Below, piece by piece: positions 44,378 through 53,499 of a stretch of 64,000 bases of DNA. A program made the translations under genes and the position numbers. The notes below the pieces were generated by a model. The model worked only from the letters and a program-made list of their open reading frames with translations. It ran no database searches and was not told where the DNA came from. Source of the stretch: Gynuella sunshinyii YC6258 (GTDB lineage Bacteria; Pseudomonadota; Gammaproteobacteria; Pseudomonadales; Natronospirillaceae); assembly GCF_000940805.1 (NCBI RefSeq), contig NZ_CP007142.1, positions 5,246,593 through 5,310,592 of the forward strand. Direction: 5' to 3'. How positions within the stretch are numbered: the stretch's first letter is position 1; the number at the start of each line of letters is the position of its first letter.

Positions 44378-45085
44378 ATGATCATGACTGTACAAACTGC
44401 CTTGAAAATCGATCAGTTGGAATTTGGATGGCAACCGGGCAAAACCATCCTGAGCATTCCAACACTCACCCTCAACCGTGGGGAGTCGTTATTTATTCGC
44501 GGCCCAAGCGGCAGTGGCAAAAGCACCTTATTGAACCTGATGAGTGGAGTGCTGCGGTTACCCAGCGGAAACATTCAGTTACTGGAGCAACCATTTTCAT
44601 CCTGGAATGACAAACACCGGGATCAGTTTCGTTCCGATCACATCGGTTACATTTTCCAGCAGTTCAATCTGCTGCCTTACCTCAGCGTACTCGATAATGT
44701 CCTGTTGCCCTGTCGCATTTCTGCGCATCGCCGCACCCGGGCCCAACAACAACACAACACGATTGAAGAGAGTGCCCGGACATGGCTGAGCCTGCTCAAT
44801 ATTCCGACCCGTCTGTTTGAGCAGAAAATTTCCAACCTGAGTGTGGGTCAGCAACAACGGGTTGCAGCAGCACGTGCTCTGATCGGCGAACCGGAAATCA
44901 TCATCGCTGACGAACCCACTTCGGCACTGGATCAGGACAACGTCGACAACTTCATGGATGTCCTCACCTCTCAATGTCGCAACATCCACAGCTCGCTGAT
45001 TTTTGTCAGCCACGACCGGCATTTGTCGCAATTCCTGGAACACATCTATGAATTGCCCGGTGACTCACAGGAGGAGGCTATATGA
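44378..45085 (+). CDS. ABC transporter ATP-binding protein, LolD/MacB type, of the zinc operon
   Basis: The 235-residue ATPase has Walker A GPSGSGKSTLL near 45-55, Q-loop FQQFNLLPYLSVLDNVLLP, signature LSVGQQQRVAAARAL (Val in place of the usual Gly) and Walker B IIIADEPTSALD, then the switch His in VSHD. It pairs with the FtsX-type permease whose ATG overlaps its stop (ATGA at 45082-45085). ATG at 44384 is an equal start choice. In zrg-type systems this pair is part of zinc uptake, though the fold is that of MacB-like mechanotransmission complexes. Confidence 0.92.
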   Translation: MIMTVQTALKIDQLEFGWQPGKTILSIPTLTLNRGESLFIRGPSGSGKSTLLNLMSGVLRLPSGNIQLLEQPFSSWNDKHRDQFRSDHIGYIFQQFNLLPYLSVLDNVLLPCRISAHRRTRAQQQHNTIEESARTWLSLLNIPTRLFEQKISNLSVGQQQRVAAARALIGEPEIIIADEPTSALDQDNVDNFMDVLTSQCRNIHSSLIFVSHDRHLSQFLEHIYELPGDSQEEAI

Positions 45086-46341
45086 ACTGGATGGCACTGG
45101 CCTGGCAAAGTCTCAGGAATCGAAAATCCACCGCCATACTCACGTTATTCATGATGGCGCTGAGTGTCTGCATGGTGTTGACAGTCGATCGTATCCGTAC
45201 CGATACCAGAGCAAGTTTTTCCAACACTCTGTCCGGCACAGACCTGCTGGTCGGTGCCCGGACCGGCAGCCTGAATCTGTTATTGTATTCGGTGTTCCGA
45301 ATCGGTAATGCCACTAACAATATCAGTTGGCAAAGTTACCAGGAGCTGGCGCATCAAAAAGATATTGCCTGGACCATTCCCATTTCGCTGGGAGACTCTC
45401 ACAAAGGTTTTCGGGTACTGGGTACCAATGACGACTATCTCAAACATTATCAGTATGGCAACAAACAAGCTTTGAAGGTTGCCCAGGGAAAATGGTTTAA
45501 CGACATTTACCAGGTGGTGCTCGGTGCCGAAGTGGCCCACAAGCTCAATTATCACATCGGCGATGAGGTCATCATTTCTCACGGGACCGGCAGTGCGTCA
45601 TTCAGTCAGCACAAAGACAAACCATTTACCGTCAGCGGTATTCTGGCACCTACCGGAACACCAGTGGATCGCACCCTGCATATTCCCCTTGAAGGCATGA
45701 CGGCGATTCATGTTGACTGGCAGGCCGGCGCAAAAATCCCCGGGCTGCACATCAGTGCGGACAAAGCCAAAACTCTGGATCTGACACCCGACACCATCAC
45801 CGCGTTTCTGGTGGGTATGAAGTCACGACTGAAGACCTTCGCCTATCAGCGCGCCATTAACGATTATCGGGCAGAACCTCTGATGGCAGTGATTCCGGGA
45901 GCTGCATTGCAGGAACTCTGGCAATTGATCGGTATTGCCGAAAACGCCTTGATTGCGGTTTCCATCATGGTTGTCATCACTGGTTTAATGGGCATGCTGA
46001 CGGTTATTCTGTCAAGCCTGAATGAACGCCGCCGGGAGATAGCCATTTTCCGTGCATTGGGGGCCAGACGACGGACCATTTTATGGTTGCTGATGGTGGA
46101 ATCCGGATTTTATGGCATAGCCGGTCTCATTTTTGGCCTGCTGCTGCACTGGCTGCTGATTGCGATAGCCAGCATTTATATACAGAACAGTTACGGTATC
46201 GGACTGACAATCGGCATACCGGCAAACAATATGTTGATAGCATTGGCTGTCTTCGCAACCACAGCGGTGTTACTGGGACTCATTCCAGGATACCGGGCTT
46301 ACCGGCAATCGCTGACCGATGGCCTGACCACCCGAACTTAA
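45082..46341 (+). CDS. FtsX/MacB-type ABC permease of the zinc operon
   Basis: The 419-residue protein has one N-terminal membrane helix (RKSTAILTLFMMALSVCMVLTV), a periplasmic MacB-like domain of about 250 residues, and three C-terminal helices with SLNERRREIAIFRALGARRRTILWLLMVES, the FtsX-domain signature. Start and stop overlap ATGA with the ATPase gene ensures paired synthesis. It probably couples ATP use to the periplasmic zinc-binding partner. It differs from ZnuB, so it is a second type of zinc system. Confidence 0.9.
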   Translation: MNWMALAWQSLRNRKSTAILTLFMMALSVCMVLTVDRIRTDTRASFSNTLSGTDLLVGARTGSLNLLLYSVFRIGNATNNISWQSYQELAHQKDIAWTIPISLGDSHKGFRVLGTNDDYLKHYQYGNKQALKVAQGKWFNDIYQVVLGAEVAHKLNYHIGDEVIISHGTGSASFSQHKDKPFTVSGILAPTGTPVDRTLHIPLEGMTAIHVDWQAGAKIPGLHISADKAKTLDLTPDTITAFLVGMKSRLKTFAYQRAINDYRAEPLMAVIPGAALQELWQLIGIAENALIAVSIMVVITGLMGMLTVILSSLNERRREIAIFRALGARRRTILWLLMVESGFYGIAGLIFGLLLHWLLIAIASIYIQNSYGIGLTIGIPANNMLIALAVFATTAVLLGLIPGYRAYRQSLTDGLTTRT

Positions 46342-46359
46342 CGACTGGAGATTTTGCAG

Positions 46360-46959
46360 ATGAAAATCCTGCTTATGATTTTTACCATGCTTTTGGTGTT
46401 TCCTGCCTGGGCTGCCGGCGAAAACACCGGTGGGCTCAGTGATGAGGAAAGCAACTATGAACCTGCCCCGCAACAGGTGATTAAACCTGGTCGCAAGGGT
46501 TTCAGGGAAGTCAGCTGGGATGATCTGATTCCGGCTGATTTCGATCTGTCTGCACTGGAAAACAAGATCCTGCAGAAATACGACATCAACAAACTGTCGG
46601 ACGAAAGCAGCGATGCCCGGAAACTGTATCAGGAACTGCAGGATGCCTCTAAAAACGCACCCGTGGTGAAAGAACTCGATGGCGATATGATCAAAATTCC
46701 CGGTTTCGTGGTACCGCTGGATATGACTGAGGATAAAATCCGTACCTTCCTGCTGGTCCCCTATTACGGAGCGTGCATTCATACCCCACCACCGCCATCC
46801 AACCAGATCATCTTCGTGGACACCCAGGAAGCGTTCAAGTTGGGCAACACCTTTGATCCGGTCTGGGTATCGGGCATGGTACAGGTGCAGACTCAGGACT
46901 CCGATCTTGGAACCGCCGGTTATACGGTTTACGCCCAGAAAATTGAGCCATACCTGTAA
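46360..46959 (+). CDS. DUF3299 periplasmic protein, last gene of the zinc operon
   Basis: The 199-residue protein has a signal peptide (MKILLMIFTMLLVFPAWAA) and the DUF3299 core: WDDLIPADFD, IPGFVVPLDM, then FLLVPYYGACIHTPPPPSNQIIFV. The conserved CIHTPPP segment suggests a metal site. It occurs beside DUF2796 and FtsX-type transporters in many gammaproteobacteria. The ATG at 46360 has GGAG ten bases upstream. Its exact role in zinc handling is unknown. Confidence 0.85.
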   Translation: MKILLMIFTMLLVFPAWAAGENTGGLSDEESNYEPAPQQVIKPGRKGFREVSWDDLIPADFDLSALENKILQKYDINKLSDESSDARKLYQELQDASKNAPVVKELDGDMIKIPGFVVPLDMTEDKIRTFLLVPYYGACIHTPPPPSNQIIFVDTQEAFKLGNTFDPVWVSGMVQVQTQDSDLGTAGYTVYAQKIEPYL

Positions 46960-47263
46960 CACCAATACTGGCCCGCCTTCACAGGTGGGCCAACATCAGA
47001 CACAACGCCCTCACGCGATTATATTTTGCCCTTCCCCACCCCTCATACTCCCTGAAACCCGCCTTCCTGCGCCGCCCCGGCCAAAAACATTCACCCTCTG
47101 ATGAGCTGCTCATTTTGTAAACACACAGAACTTTCCAATTTTCATATTGACATCGAATCAAAGTGATTTAATCTATTAATCATCGCCTCGGCTCGTTTCA
47201 ACAACAATAAATCAACGCTGCTGATGGATATGAGTTTCACCAACACCCGCGAGGAAAATAACA
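46960..47263. other. Intergenic region after the zinc operon
   Basis: These 304 bases contain a stem-loop TGGCCCGCC-TTCACA-GGTGGGCCA (46969-46992, one G-T pair, no T-run), probably the end of the zinc operon. The rest is AT-rich near 47110-47230 and should hold the promoter of the mannoside operon. GAGGAAAATAACA precedes the next ATG. No gene is seen. Confidence 0.55.
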
Positions 47264-48562
47264 ATGATAAAGAGGTTAGCCACACTTTTGACCGCGACCA
47301 CCGTGCTCTGTTCTGCAGGCTATCTGCAAGCTGCTGATCTGGTGAGTAAAGACCGGGTTGGACTGCCAAATGCCGCCAACAAAATGGTTTTCCGAATGAC
47401 CGGTGACGGACCTGGCAGCAACGATCCCACCTACGCCGCCGGCTATAAAAAACTGTTTGGCGAGTTCATCCGCAAACATCCTGACTGGCAGGTTGAACTG
47501 CAAATGATGTCCGGCGATATCGGCCAGGAACAGGCCCGCATGCTGGAACAGGCGAAAGCCGGCCGGGCTCCGCACTGCGCTGCGGTCGATTCATTCGTAC
47601 TGCCGTTGTTCAAAGAAGCCGGGGTACTCAAATCCCTGTCACCGTATTTTTCTCAGGCTGAGATCGATCAGTTATTCCCATTCGTCCGCAACGGCGTTAC
47701 CGGCAACGATGGCAACATCTACGCCTGGTGGTGGAGCACCGATCTGCGCGTTCTGTATCGCAACAAAAAAATCGTGCCTGACGCTCCGGAAACCTGGGAG
47801 CAGCTGAAAGCCGCGGCCCTGGCCAGCAAGAAAAAAGGCATGGAAGGCATTCTGTTCAATGGTGGCCGTTACGAAGGTACAACCTTTGACTGGTTGAACA
47901 ACTTCTGGGCCCAGGGCGGCGATCTGGTGGACAGCACCGGCAAACCAGTGTTTGGAACCGGGGATAATCGCACCAAATTCCTGAAAGCCGTCAACTACTA
48001 CCGTGATCTGGTGACCTCTGGCGCGGCTCCCAAACGGGTTGCCAACATCGGCAACTATGATGATTTCAACGCCGCGGCAGCCGCTGGCACTACCGCTCTG
48101 TTTGTGGGTGGTAACTGGCAGCTGGCCCAACTGGCAAGCACGCTGGAGCCGGAAGATTTCGCCAACTGGACCTTCTCCATGCTGCCTGGACCTACAGCAG
48201 ACCAGCGCTCAACCGGTACCGGCGGCTGGACCGTGGCCTCCTTCTCTGATGATCCGGCCAAAGTAAAAATGTGCGCCAATCTGATCCGGGATATTTACAT
48301 GGGGCCAGCCAACGCCCTGCAACAGCAACTGCCGACCCGCGCAGACCTGTACGACAAATATGATGTCTTTAAAACCCCGGCCAACAAAGCCTTTGCCCAG
48401 GCTCTGCAATATGGCAGAGCACGCCCGGGTGCACCGATTTATCCGGAAATATCCAATCAGATTCAAATCATGATGGGAGATGTTCTGACCGGCACCAAAA
48501 CACCTGAACAGGCCCTGGACGCTGCATTCAAGGCCACCATGAACGCGTACGAACGACTGTAG
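47264..48562 (+). CDS. ABC sugar-binding protein (family 1), alpha-mannoside uptake
   Basis: The 432-residue protein has a signal peptide (about 1-24, ending LQAA) and the family 1 sugar-binding layout: FRMTGDGPGSNDPTY, QEQARMLEQAKAGRAPHCAAVDSFVLP, and GTTALFVGGNWQLAQL. It should capture an oligosaccharide in the periplasm. It heads an operon with two permeases and a GH38 mannosidase, so alpha-mannosides are the likely substrate. A stem-loop after it probably raises its level above that of the permeases. Confidence 0.92.
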   Translation: MIKRLATLLTATTVLCSAGYLQAADLVSKDRVGLPNAANKMVFRMTGDGPGSNDPTYAAGYKKLFGEFIRKHPDWQVELQMMSGDIGQEQARMLEQAKAGRAPHCAAVDSFVLPLFKEAGVLKSLSPYFSQAEIDQLFPFVRNGVTGNDGNIYAWWWSTDLRVLYRNKKIVPDAPETWEQLKAAALASKKKGMEGILFNGGRYEGTTFDWLNNFWAQGGDLVDSTGKPVFGTGDNRTKFLKAVNYYRDLVTSGAAPKRVANIGNYDDFNAAAAAGTTALFVGGNWQLAQLASTLEPEDFANWTFSMLPGPTADQRSTGTGGWTVASFSDDPAKVKMCANLIRDIYMGPANALQQQLPTRADLYDKYDVFKTPANKAFAQALQYGRARPGAPIYPEISNQIQIMMGDVLTGTKTPEQALDAAFKATMNAYERL

Positions 48563-48579
48563 TGCTCCTTGGTCTTCAT

Positions 48580-48599
48580 CAGCCGGTATGCACCGGCTG
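48580..48599 (+). other. Stem-loop after the binding-protein gene
   Basis: CAGCCGGT and ACCGGCTG form a perfect 8-bp stem with loop ATGC, 18 bases after the stop. Such stems after ABC binding-protein genes protect the upstream message and partly stop transcription. A T-run lies nine bases further on. Confidence 0.7.
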
Positions 48600-48633
48600 G
48601 TGGGGCCTTTTTTATCGTTATAAGGAAAATCAT

Positions 48634-49563
48634 ATGTCCAGCCATGCGCTTTCCAGCAGGACGCAGACGACGGCACGCAGCTCCCGTACCCATGCCCGGC
48701 CCAAAACCCTGCCCTGGGTGCTGCCTGTCATCATCGTTCTGGCTTTATTTTATTTATACCCGGTATTTGACGTTTTTCGCTTCGCCTTCACCGACGCCAC
48801 GTTGCTCAGTGACAGCGACCATTACACCCTTGAGAGTATCGTCCAGACCCTGACCCGCCCGGATATTCTGCCGGTTCTCGGCGTCACATTCTGGTTCACC
48901 GCCGCCAGCGTGATCGGGCAGCAGGCCCTCGGCCTGACCATGGCCGGCGTTATCGTACGGGGTGAGAAAAGACGCCTGCGCGGCACGACACTGTTGCGCA
49001 CCACCGCCCTGGTCGCCTGGGTGGTCCCCGGAATCGCCGGCGGCATCATCTGGAAAATGCTGTTCAGCGAAGCGCCGTTCGGTGGTTTCAACAGCATGTT
49101 GAGAATGATTGGTGTGGGCCCGGTGCAATGGCTTTCTGATCCCCATATCGCCATGTGGTCAGTGATTGTTTCAAACGTCTGGCGCGGAACGGCCTTTTCC
49201 ATGGTGGTGATGTACGCGGCGATGAAATCCATCGATCCGGTACTCTACGAAGCAGCCGAAGTGGATGGTGCCAGTCCGGCGCAACGGTTCTTTTTCATCA
49301 CCCTGCCGCAACTGCGCACCGCCATTCTGGTCAACATGATTCTGATCACCATTCAGACTCTGAACACCTTTGATGCCGTTATCTCGCTGACGGGTGGTGG
49401 CCCCGGTCGCGCCACCGAAGTGCTGTCGCTGTACACCTTCAACGTCGTGTTCCGGAATTACGATCTGGCCGGTGGCAGCGTGTTGTCTATCGTCATGCTG
49501 CTGATCTCAATGGCACTGGCAGTGGTGTACGCAGGCTTTATTCCGAAGGAGGATCAATCATGA
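48634..49563 (+). CDS. ABC sugar transporter permease (MalF-type)
   Basis: The 309-residue protein has about six membrane segments and the permease motif EAAEVDGASPAQRFFFITLPQLR (EAA loop) that docks to the ATPase. The ATG at 48634 has AAGGA seven bases upstream; the in-frame extension upstream covers the stem-loop and is not coding. The second permease overlaps its stop. Confidence 0.92.
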   Translation: MSSHALSSRTQTTARSSRTHARPKTLPWVLPVIIVLALFYLYPVFDVFRFAFTDATLLSDSDHYTLESIVQTLTRPDILPVLGVTFWFTAASVIGQQALGLTMAGVIVRGEKRRLRGTTLLRTTALVAWVVPGIAGGIIWKMLFSEAPFGGFNSMLRMIGVGPVQWLSDPHIAMWSVIVSNVWRGTAFSMVVMYAAMKSIDPVLYEAAEVDGASPAQRFFFITLPQLRTAILVNMILITIQTLNTFDAVISLTGGGPGRATEVLSLYTFNVVFRNYDLAGGSVLSIVMLLISMALAVVYAGFIPKEDQS

Positions 49564-50405
49564 TGAGTGGACGTGTTCAGGCTCGCATCGGTGATGCCTT
49601 CAGCTATCTGTTTATTCTCGGCTCGCTGGTGTTTTTTGGTGGCCCGCTGATGTGGCTGCTGTCGCTGGCACTGAGAGGTCGCAAGGAAATCTACCTCGGC
49701 GCCGCCCGGTTTATTCCCAAGCACCCGACCCTCGATAACTTTATTGCCGTGCTGTCATCAAATCAGTTCCCCACCTATCTGTGGAACGGCCTCAAGCTGT
49801 CCACCCTCGGTGCGTTGGGCTGTCTGATTGTCGCCGCCCCGGCCGCCTATGCATTTTCGCGCTTTCAAATGCGCGGCAAGGGTTTGTGGATGATGTTATT
49901 GCTGGCCGTGCAGATGATTTCACCACTGGTCATCATGGTGCCGCTATATCGCTACATGAGCAGTCTGAATCTGATCGACAGCCACTGGGGTGCCATCATG
50001 GTCTACATTGCCCTCGGGGTACCGCTGGTCACCTGGCTGCTTAAAGGTTTTATCGATGGTATTCCAGTCAGTCTGGACGAAGCCGCCCTGATTGATGGCT
50101 GTAATCGCTTTACCGCTTTCTGGCGCATCGTTTTGCCACTTGCGGCACCGGGTATCGCCTCCGCGTTTATTATCACCGTCATCACTGGCTGGTCGCAGTT
50201 TCTGGTGCCCTTTCTGTTGATCACCAAAGAAAGCATGACACCCATCGCCGTCGGCATTTTCAACTACGCCGGCTCGCAAAATGATTCATCCATGCAACTG
50301 CTGGCAGCGGCCTGTCTGATCTCGGTCGTACCGGCCATCGTCGCATTCCTGACCCTGCAACGCTTTATCTTAGGTGCCATGACCGCCGGCGCGGTCAAAG
50401 GCTGA
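49560..50405 (+). CDS. ABC sugar transporter permease (MalG-type)
   Basis: The 281-residue protein has six membrane segments and the EAA loop DEAALIDGCNRFTAFWRIVLPLAAPG. Its ATG overlaps the stop of the first permease (ATGA). The ATPase of the system is not in the operon, so a shared MsmK/UgpC-type ATPase encoded elsewhere is expected. Confidence 0.93.
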   Translation: MMSGRVQARIGDAFSYLFILGSLVFFGGPLMWLLSLALRGRKEIYLGAARFIPKHPTLDNFIAVLSSNQFPTYLWNGLKLSTLGALGCLIVAAPAAYAFSRFQMRGKGLWMMLLLAVQMISPLVIMVPLYRYMSSLNLIDSHWGAIMVYIALGVPLVTWLLKGFIDGIPVSLDEAALIDGCNRFTAFWRIVLPLAAPGIASAFIITVITGWSQFLVPFLLITKESMTPIAVGIFNYAGSQNDSSMQLLAAACLISVVPAIVAFLTLQRFILGAMTAGAVKG

Positions 50406-50424
50406 CTGAATAGGAAAATTTCAA

Positions 50425-53400
50425 ATGGTTCACAGCTTAACTTTACAACAACGACTTGAACGTCATCAGGTACGCCTGGAAGAACTGGTCTACTGGACCG
50501 AACGGCAAAAACAGCCGCTGACACAGCTGACTCTGGAAGGTGAGCCCGCAACTGTGGGAACGCCGTGGCCGGGTACCGATGGGGTGTTCAATTTCACCGG
50601 CAACGGTACCGTACCGGCAGACTGGCCGCTGGCAGACTGCCGCCTGCGGATGAATCTGGGAGGTGAAGGTCTGGTGATGCTCAGCGATGATCAAGGCATT
50701 GCCACCGGTTACGGTATCGACCCTTATCACCGCTCCTTTCCGCTGAAATCCTGCCAGTTCAGCTTTACCGCCGAATGTACCGCCCGCTTGCCTTTTGGCG
50801 AACCGGTCAGAGCGCCAAGAATTGAATGGGCCGAACTGGTCTGGATCGATACCGCCGTGGAGCAACTGCATCTGTTAATGCAACAGATTGCCGAAGCGGC
50901 CGAAACCCTGAAAGGCCATGATGTGGTGCCACATCTGCTGGATCTGGCGGAAAAGGCCTTTTATCAGCTCGACTGGCCGTCTGCCACCGAGCACTACATC
51001 AGTCGCACCGCACAAGCTCCCTTACAGCAGAAAATCTGGCAACTGCCGGTCACCCGTGGCGAGCCCAGTGAGCTGTCGGAACAGCAACGACAAACGGTCA
51101 TCGATGTTTACCAGCAGCTACTCAAAGGACTGGCAGAACTGCAAAAACGCTTTCCGCCGGAAGGGGAAATTGCCCTGACCGGTCACGCTCATATCGACCT
51201 CTGCTGGCTCTGGCCCTATGACGAAACCCGGCGCAAGCTGCGGCGCACCTTTCATACCGCGTTGTCATTGATGGAACAGTCACCGGAGTTCCGGTTCAAT
51301 CAGTCCACCGCTCACTATTACTGGCAAATCTCCCAGACCGACCCCGCCCTGCTGGAAAAAATCACTGAACGGGTCAAAACCGGCCAATGGGAAACCCTCG
51401 GCGGTTTATGGGTGGAGCCCGATACCAACATGCCTACAGGTGAAAGTCTGGCCCGTCAGGTGCTGTACGGACAACAATTCTTCGAACAGCAGTTCGGCAT
51501 TCGCCACGAAACCTGCTGGATGCCCGACTGCTTTGGCTTCACCGGTGCCCTGCCACAACTGTTGCAACAGGGTGGAATGAAGAACTTTTTCACCATCAAG
51601 GTGAACTGGTCGGAAACCAATCGCTTTCCCGCCGACTTGTTCTGGTGGGAAGGCCTCGATGGCAGCCGGGTGCTGATGCACACTTTTGATAACCCGATGC
51701 AGGGCTACAACGGTTTTGTCCACCCCCATGGTCACCGCGAAACCTGGAAGAACTTTCGTGGCAAGGACAAGCATCCACAAACCCTGTTAACCGTTGGCTA
51801 CGGCGATGGCGGCGGCGGCCCGGTACCGGAAATGATTACCCGGGAAGAACAACTCAAAGTCTTTCCAACCCTGCCAAAAGCACGCTGGGCAACGGTTAAA
51901 GACTTCTTTGCCGGCGCCAACCAGTCTGCTGAGCGGACTGCTCTGCCAGTCTGGGCCGGTGAAATCTATCTGGAATTGCACCGTGCCACACTGACCACTC
52001 AGGGCCGGGTCAAAAAAGCTCACCGGGATGCCGAACAGGCGTTGATCAGTGCTGAAATCGCCGGTTCTCTGGCGCACATGCTGGGGGCGGATGCTCCTGA
52101 CTCGCTGCGGGATTCGTGGCGCTATGTACTCAAAAATGAATTCCACGACATTCTGCCGGGTTCATCAATTCGCGAAGTGAATATTCAGGCCGTCGAGGAG
52201 TTGACCGAGGTGATCCGCCAGGCCCATGAATATCAACAGGACGCCATGCAAACCTTGATCGGCCAGCTGCCTGCCGCCCATGGCAAACATCTGGTGGTGG
52301 TCAATCCATCCCTGGACTGCCGTCCGCTGGAAACGGAACTGGCCGATGGTACGGCGTTGTCCACCGACACGCTGCTGCCACCACTGAGCGTGGCGGTGGT
52401 GGATCCTGATCAGCTGCAACCAGGCGGATCCCTGAGCGTCAGCGAAACCCATCTGGAAAACCGCCATCTGCGGATTTTGCTCAACGCCGATGGCACCCTG
52501 GCCAGCATGCTGCATAAAGCCAGCGGCCGTGAGACACTGGCCGGCCGAGGCAATCAGCTGTGGGCTTACACTGCTGACAAACCTCGCAACTGGGATGCCT
52601 GGGATGTGGAAGAGGATTTTGCTGCCCGTGGCGAGGAAATCACCGATCTGCACAGTCTGCAAGTGGTGGAATCCGGCAGTCACCGGGTGGCCATCCGTCT
52701 GGTCCGCCAGTTCCGTGATTCCCGCATCTGTCAGACCTACTCACTGACCGCCAACGGCAAACGGTTGGACATCCACACCGAGCTGGACTGGCACGACCGC
52801 CGGATACTGCTGAAAACCCTGACGCCGGTAGCCGTCAAGGCCCGCGAAGCCACGTGTGAATGCGCCTATGGCGTGGTCAAACGCCCGACCCATGAAAATA
52901 CCTCCTGGGACGCCGCCATGTTTGAAGCCGCCGCCCATCGCTTTGCCGATCTGTCAGAACCCGGTTTTGGTGTTGCACTGCTGAATAACGGCAAGTATGG
53001 CCACAGCATTCGCCACAACATACTGGCGCTGAGCCTGCTGCGCTCACCCATTTATCCGGACCCGCTGGCGGATGAAGGCGAGCAGCAATTTACCTACGCC
53101 CTGTATCCACATAACGATGAGTGGTATCGCGGTGGTGTCAGAGAAGAAGCAGAGGCATTAAACCGGCCACTGTTGATCAGCGAGTCGCAGCCTGCAGCAA
53201 TGGGTCTGTATCAACCGGTCAAACTGTCCGGACCGGTCTCATTGTCCGGTTTCAAACCGGCGGAAGACGGCCAGGGGCTGATTTTGCGGGTCTACGAACC
53301 GGCAGGTGGTCGTGGCAGTCTGGAAATGGGGCTCACCAAGGGTTGGAAAAATGAAGGACCGGTCACCGTTCTGGAAGAACCGATGAACGTCTCTGCAAAC

Positions 53401-53448
53401 AGCATTAAGCCCTTTGAAATCAAGAGTTTCCGTCTTTGCAGGGGTTAG
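50425..53448 (+). CDS. Alpha-mannosidase, glycoside hydrolase family 38
   Basis: The 1007-residue cytoplasmic enzyme has the GH38 zinc site HAHIDLCWLWP (His254, His256, Asp258), the nucleophile Asp368 in MPDCFGFTG, and NEFHDILPGSSI (His574, Asp575), followed by beta-sandwich domains. It has no signal peptide, so it acts on imported manno-oligosaccharides or mannosyl compounds, releasing mannose by a retaining mechanism. It starts 19 bases after the second permease. Length is as in bacterial GH38 enzymes of the class II type. Confidence 0.94.
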   Translation: MVHSLTLQQRLERHQVRLEELVYWTERQKQPLTQLTLEGEPATVGTPWPGTDGVFNFTGNGTVPADWPLADCRLRMNLGGEGLVMLSDDQGIATGYGIDPYHRSFPLKSCQFSFTAECTARLPFGEPVRAPRIEWAELVWIDTAVEQLHLLMQQIAEAAETLKGHDVVPHLLDLAEKAFYQLDWPSATEHYISRTAQAPLQQKIWQLPVTRGEPSELSEQQRQTVIDVYQQLLKGLAELQKRFPPEGEIALTGHAHIDLCWLWPYDETRRKLRRTFHTALSLMEQSPEFRFNQSTAHYYWQISQTDPALLEKITERVKTGQWETLGGLWVEPDTNMPTGESLARQVLYGQQFFEQQFGIRHETCWMPDCFGFTGALPQLLQQGGMKNFFTIKVNWSETNRFPADLFWWEGLDGSRVLMHTFDNPMQGYNGFVHPHGHRETWKNFRGKDKHPQTLLTVGYGDGGGGPVPEMITREEQLKVFPTLPKARWATVKDFFAGANQSAERTALPVWAGEIYLELHRATLTTQGRVKKAHRDAEQALISAEIAGSLAHMLGADAPDSLRDSWRYVLKNEFHDILPGSSIREVNIQAVEELTEVIRQAHEYQQDAMQTLIGQLPAAHGKHLVVVNPSLDCRPLETELADGTALSTDTLLPPLSVAVVDPDQLQPGGSLSVSETHLENRHLRILLNADGTLASMLHKASGRETLAGRGNQLWAYTADKPRNWDAWDVEEDFAARGEEITDLHSLQVVESGSHRVAIRLVRQFRDSRICQTYSLTANGKRLDIHTELDWHDRRILLKTLTPVAVKAREATCECAYGVVKRPTHENTSWDAAMFEAAAHRFADLSEPGFGVALLNNGKYGHSIRHNILALSLLRSPIYPDPLADEGEQQFTYALYPHNDEWYRGGVREEAEALNRPLLISESQPAAMGLYQPVKLSGPVSLSGFKPAEDGQGLILRVYEPAGGRGSLEMGLTKGWKNEGPVTVLEEPMNVSANSIKPFEIKSFRLCRG

Positions 53449-53499
53449 CAGTGTTGTTATCCTGAGGGAAATTGATTGATTGCATGTGAGGAACATGGG

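Noticed and set aside
46270-46965. Minus-strand open frame of 231 codons opposite the DUF3299 gene
   Set aside because: The plus strand here codes for a signal peptide and a full DUF3299 domain; the antisense frame has no family features.
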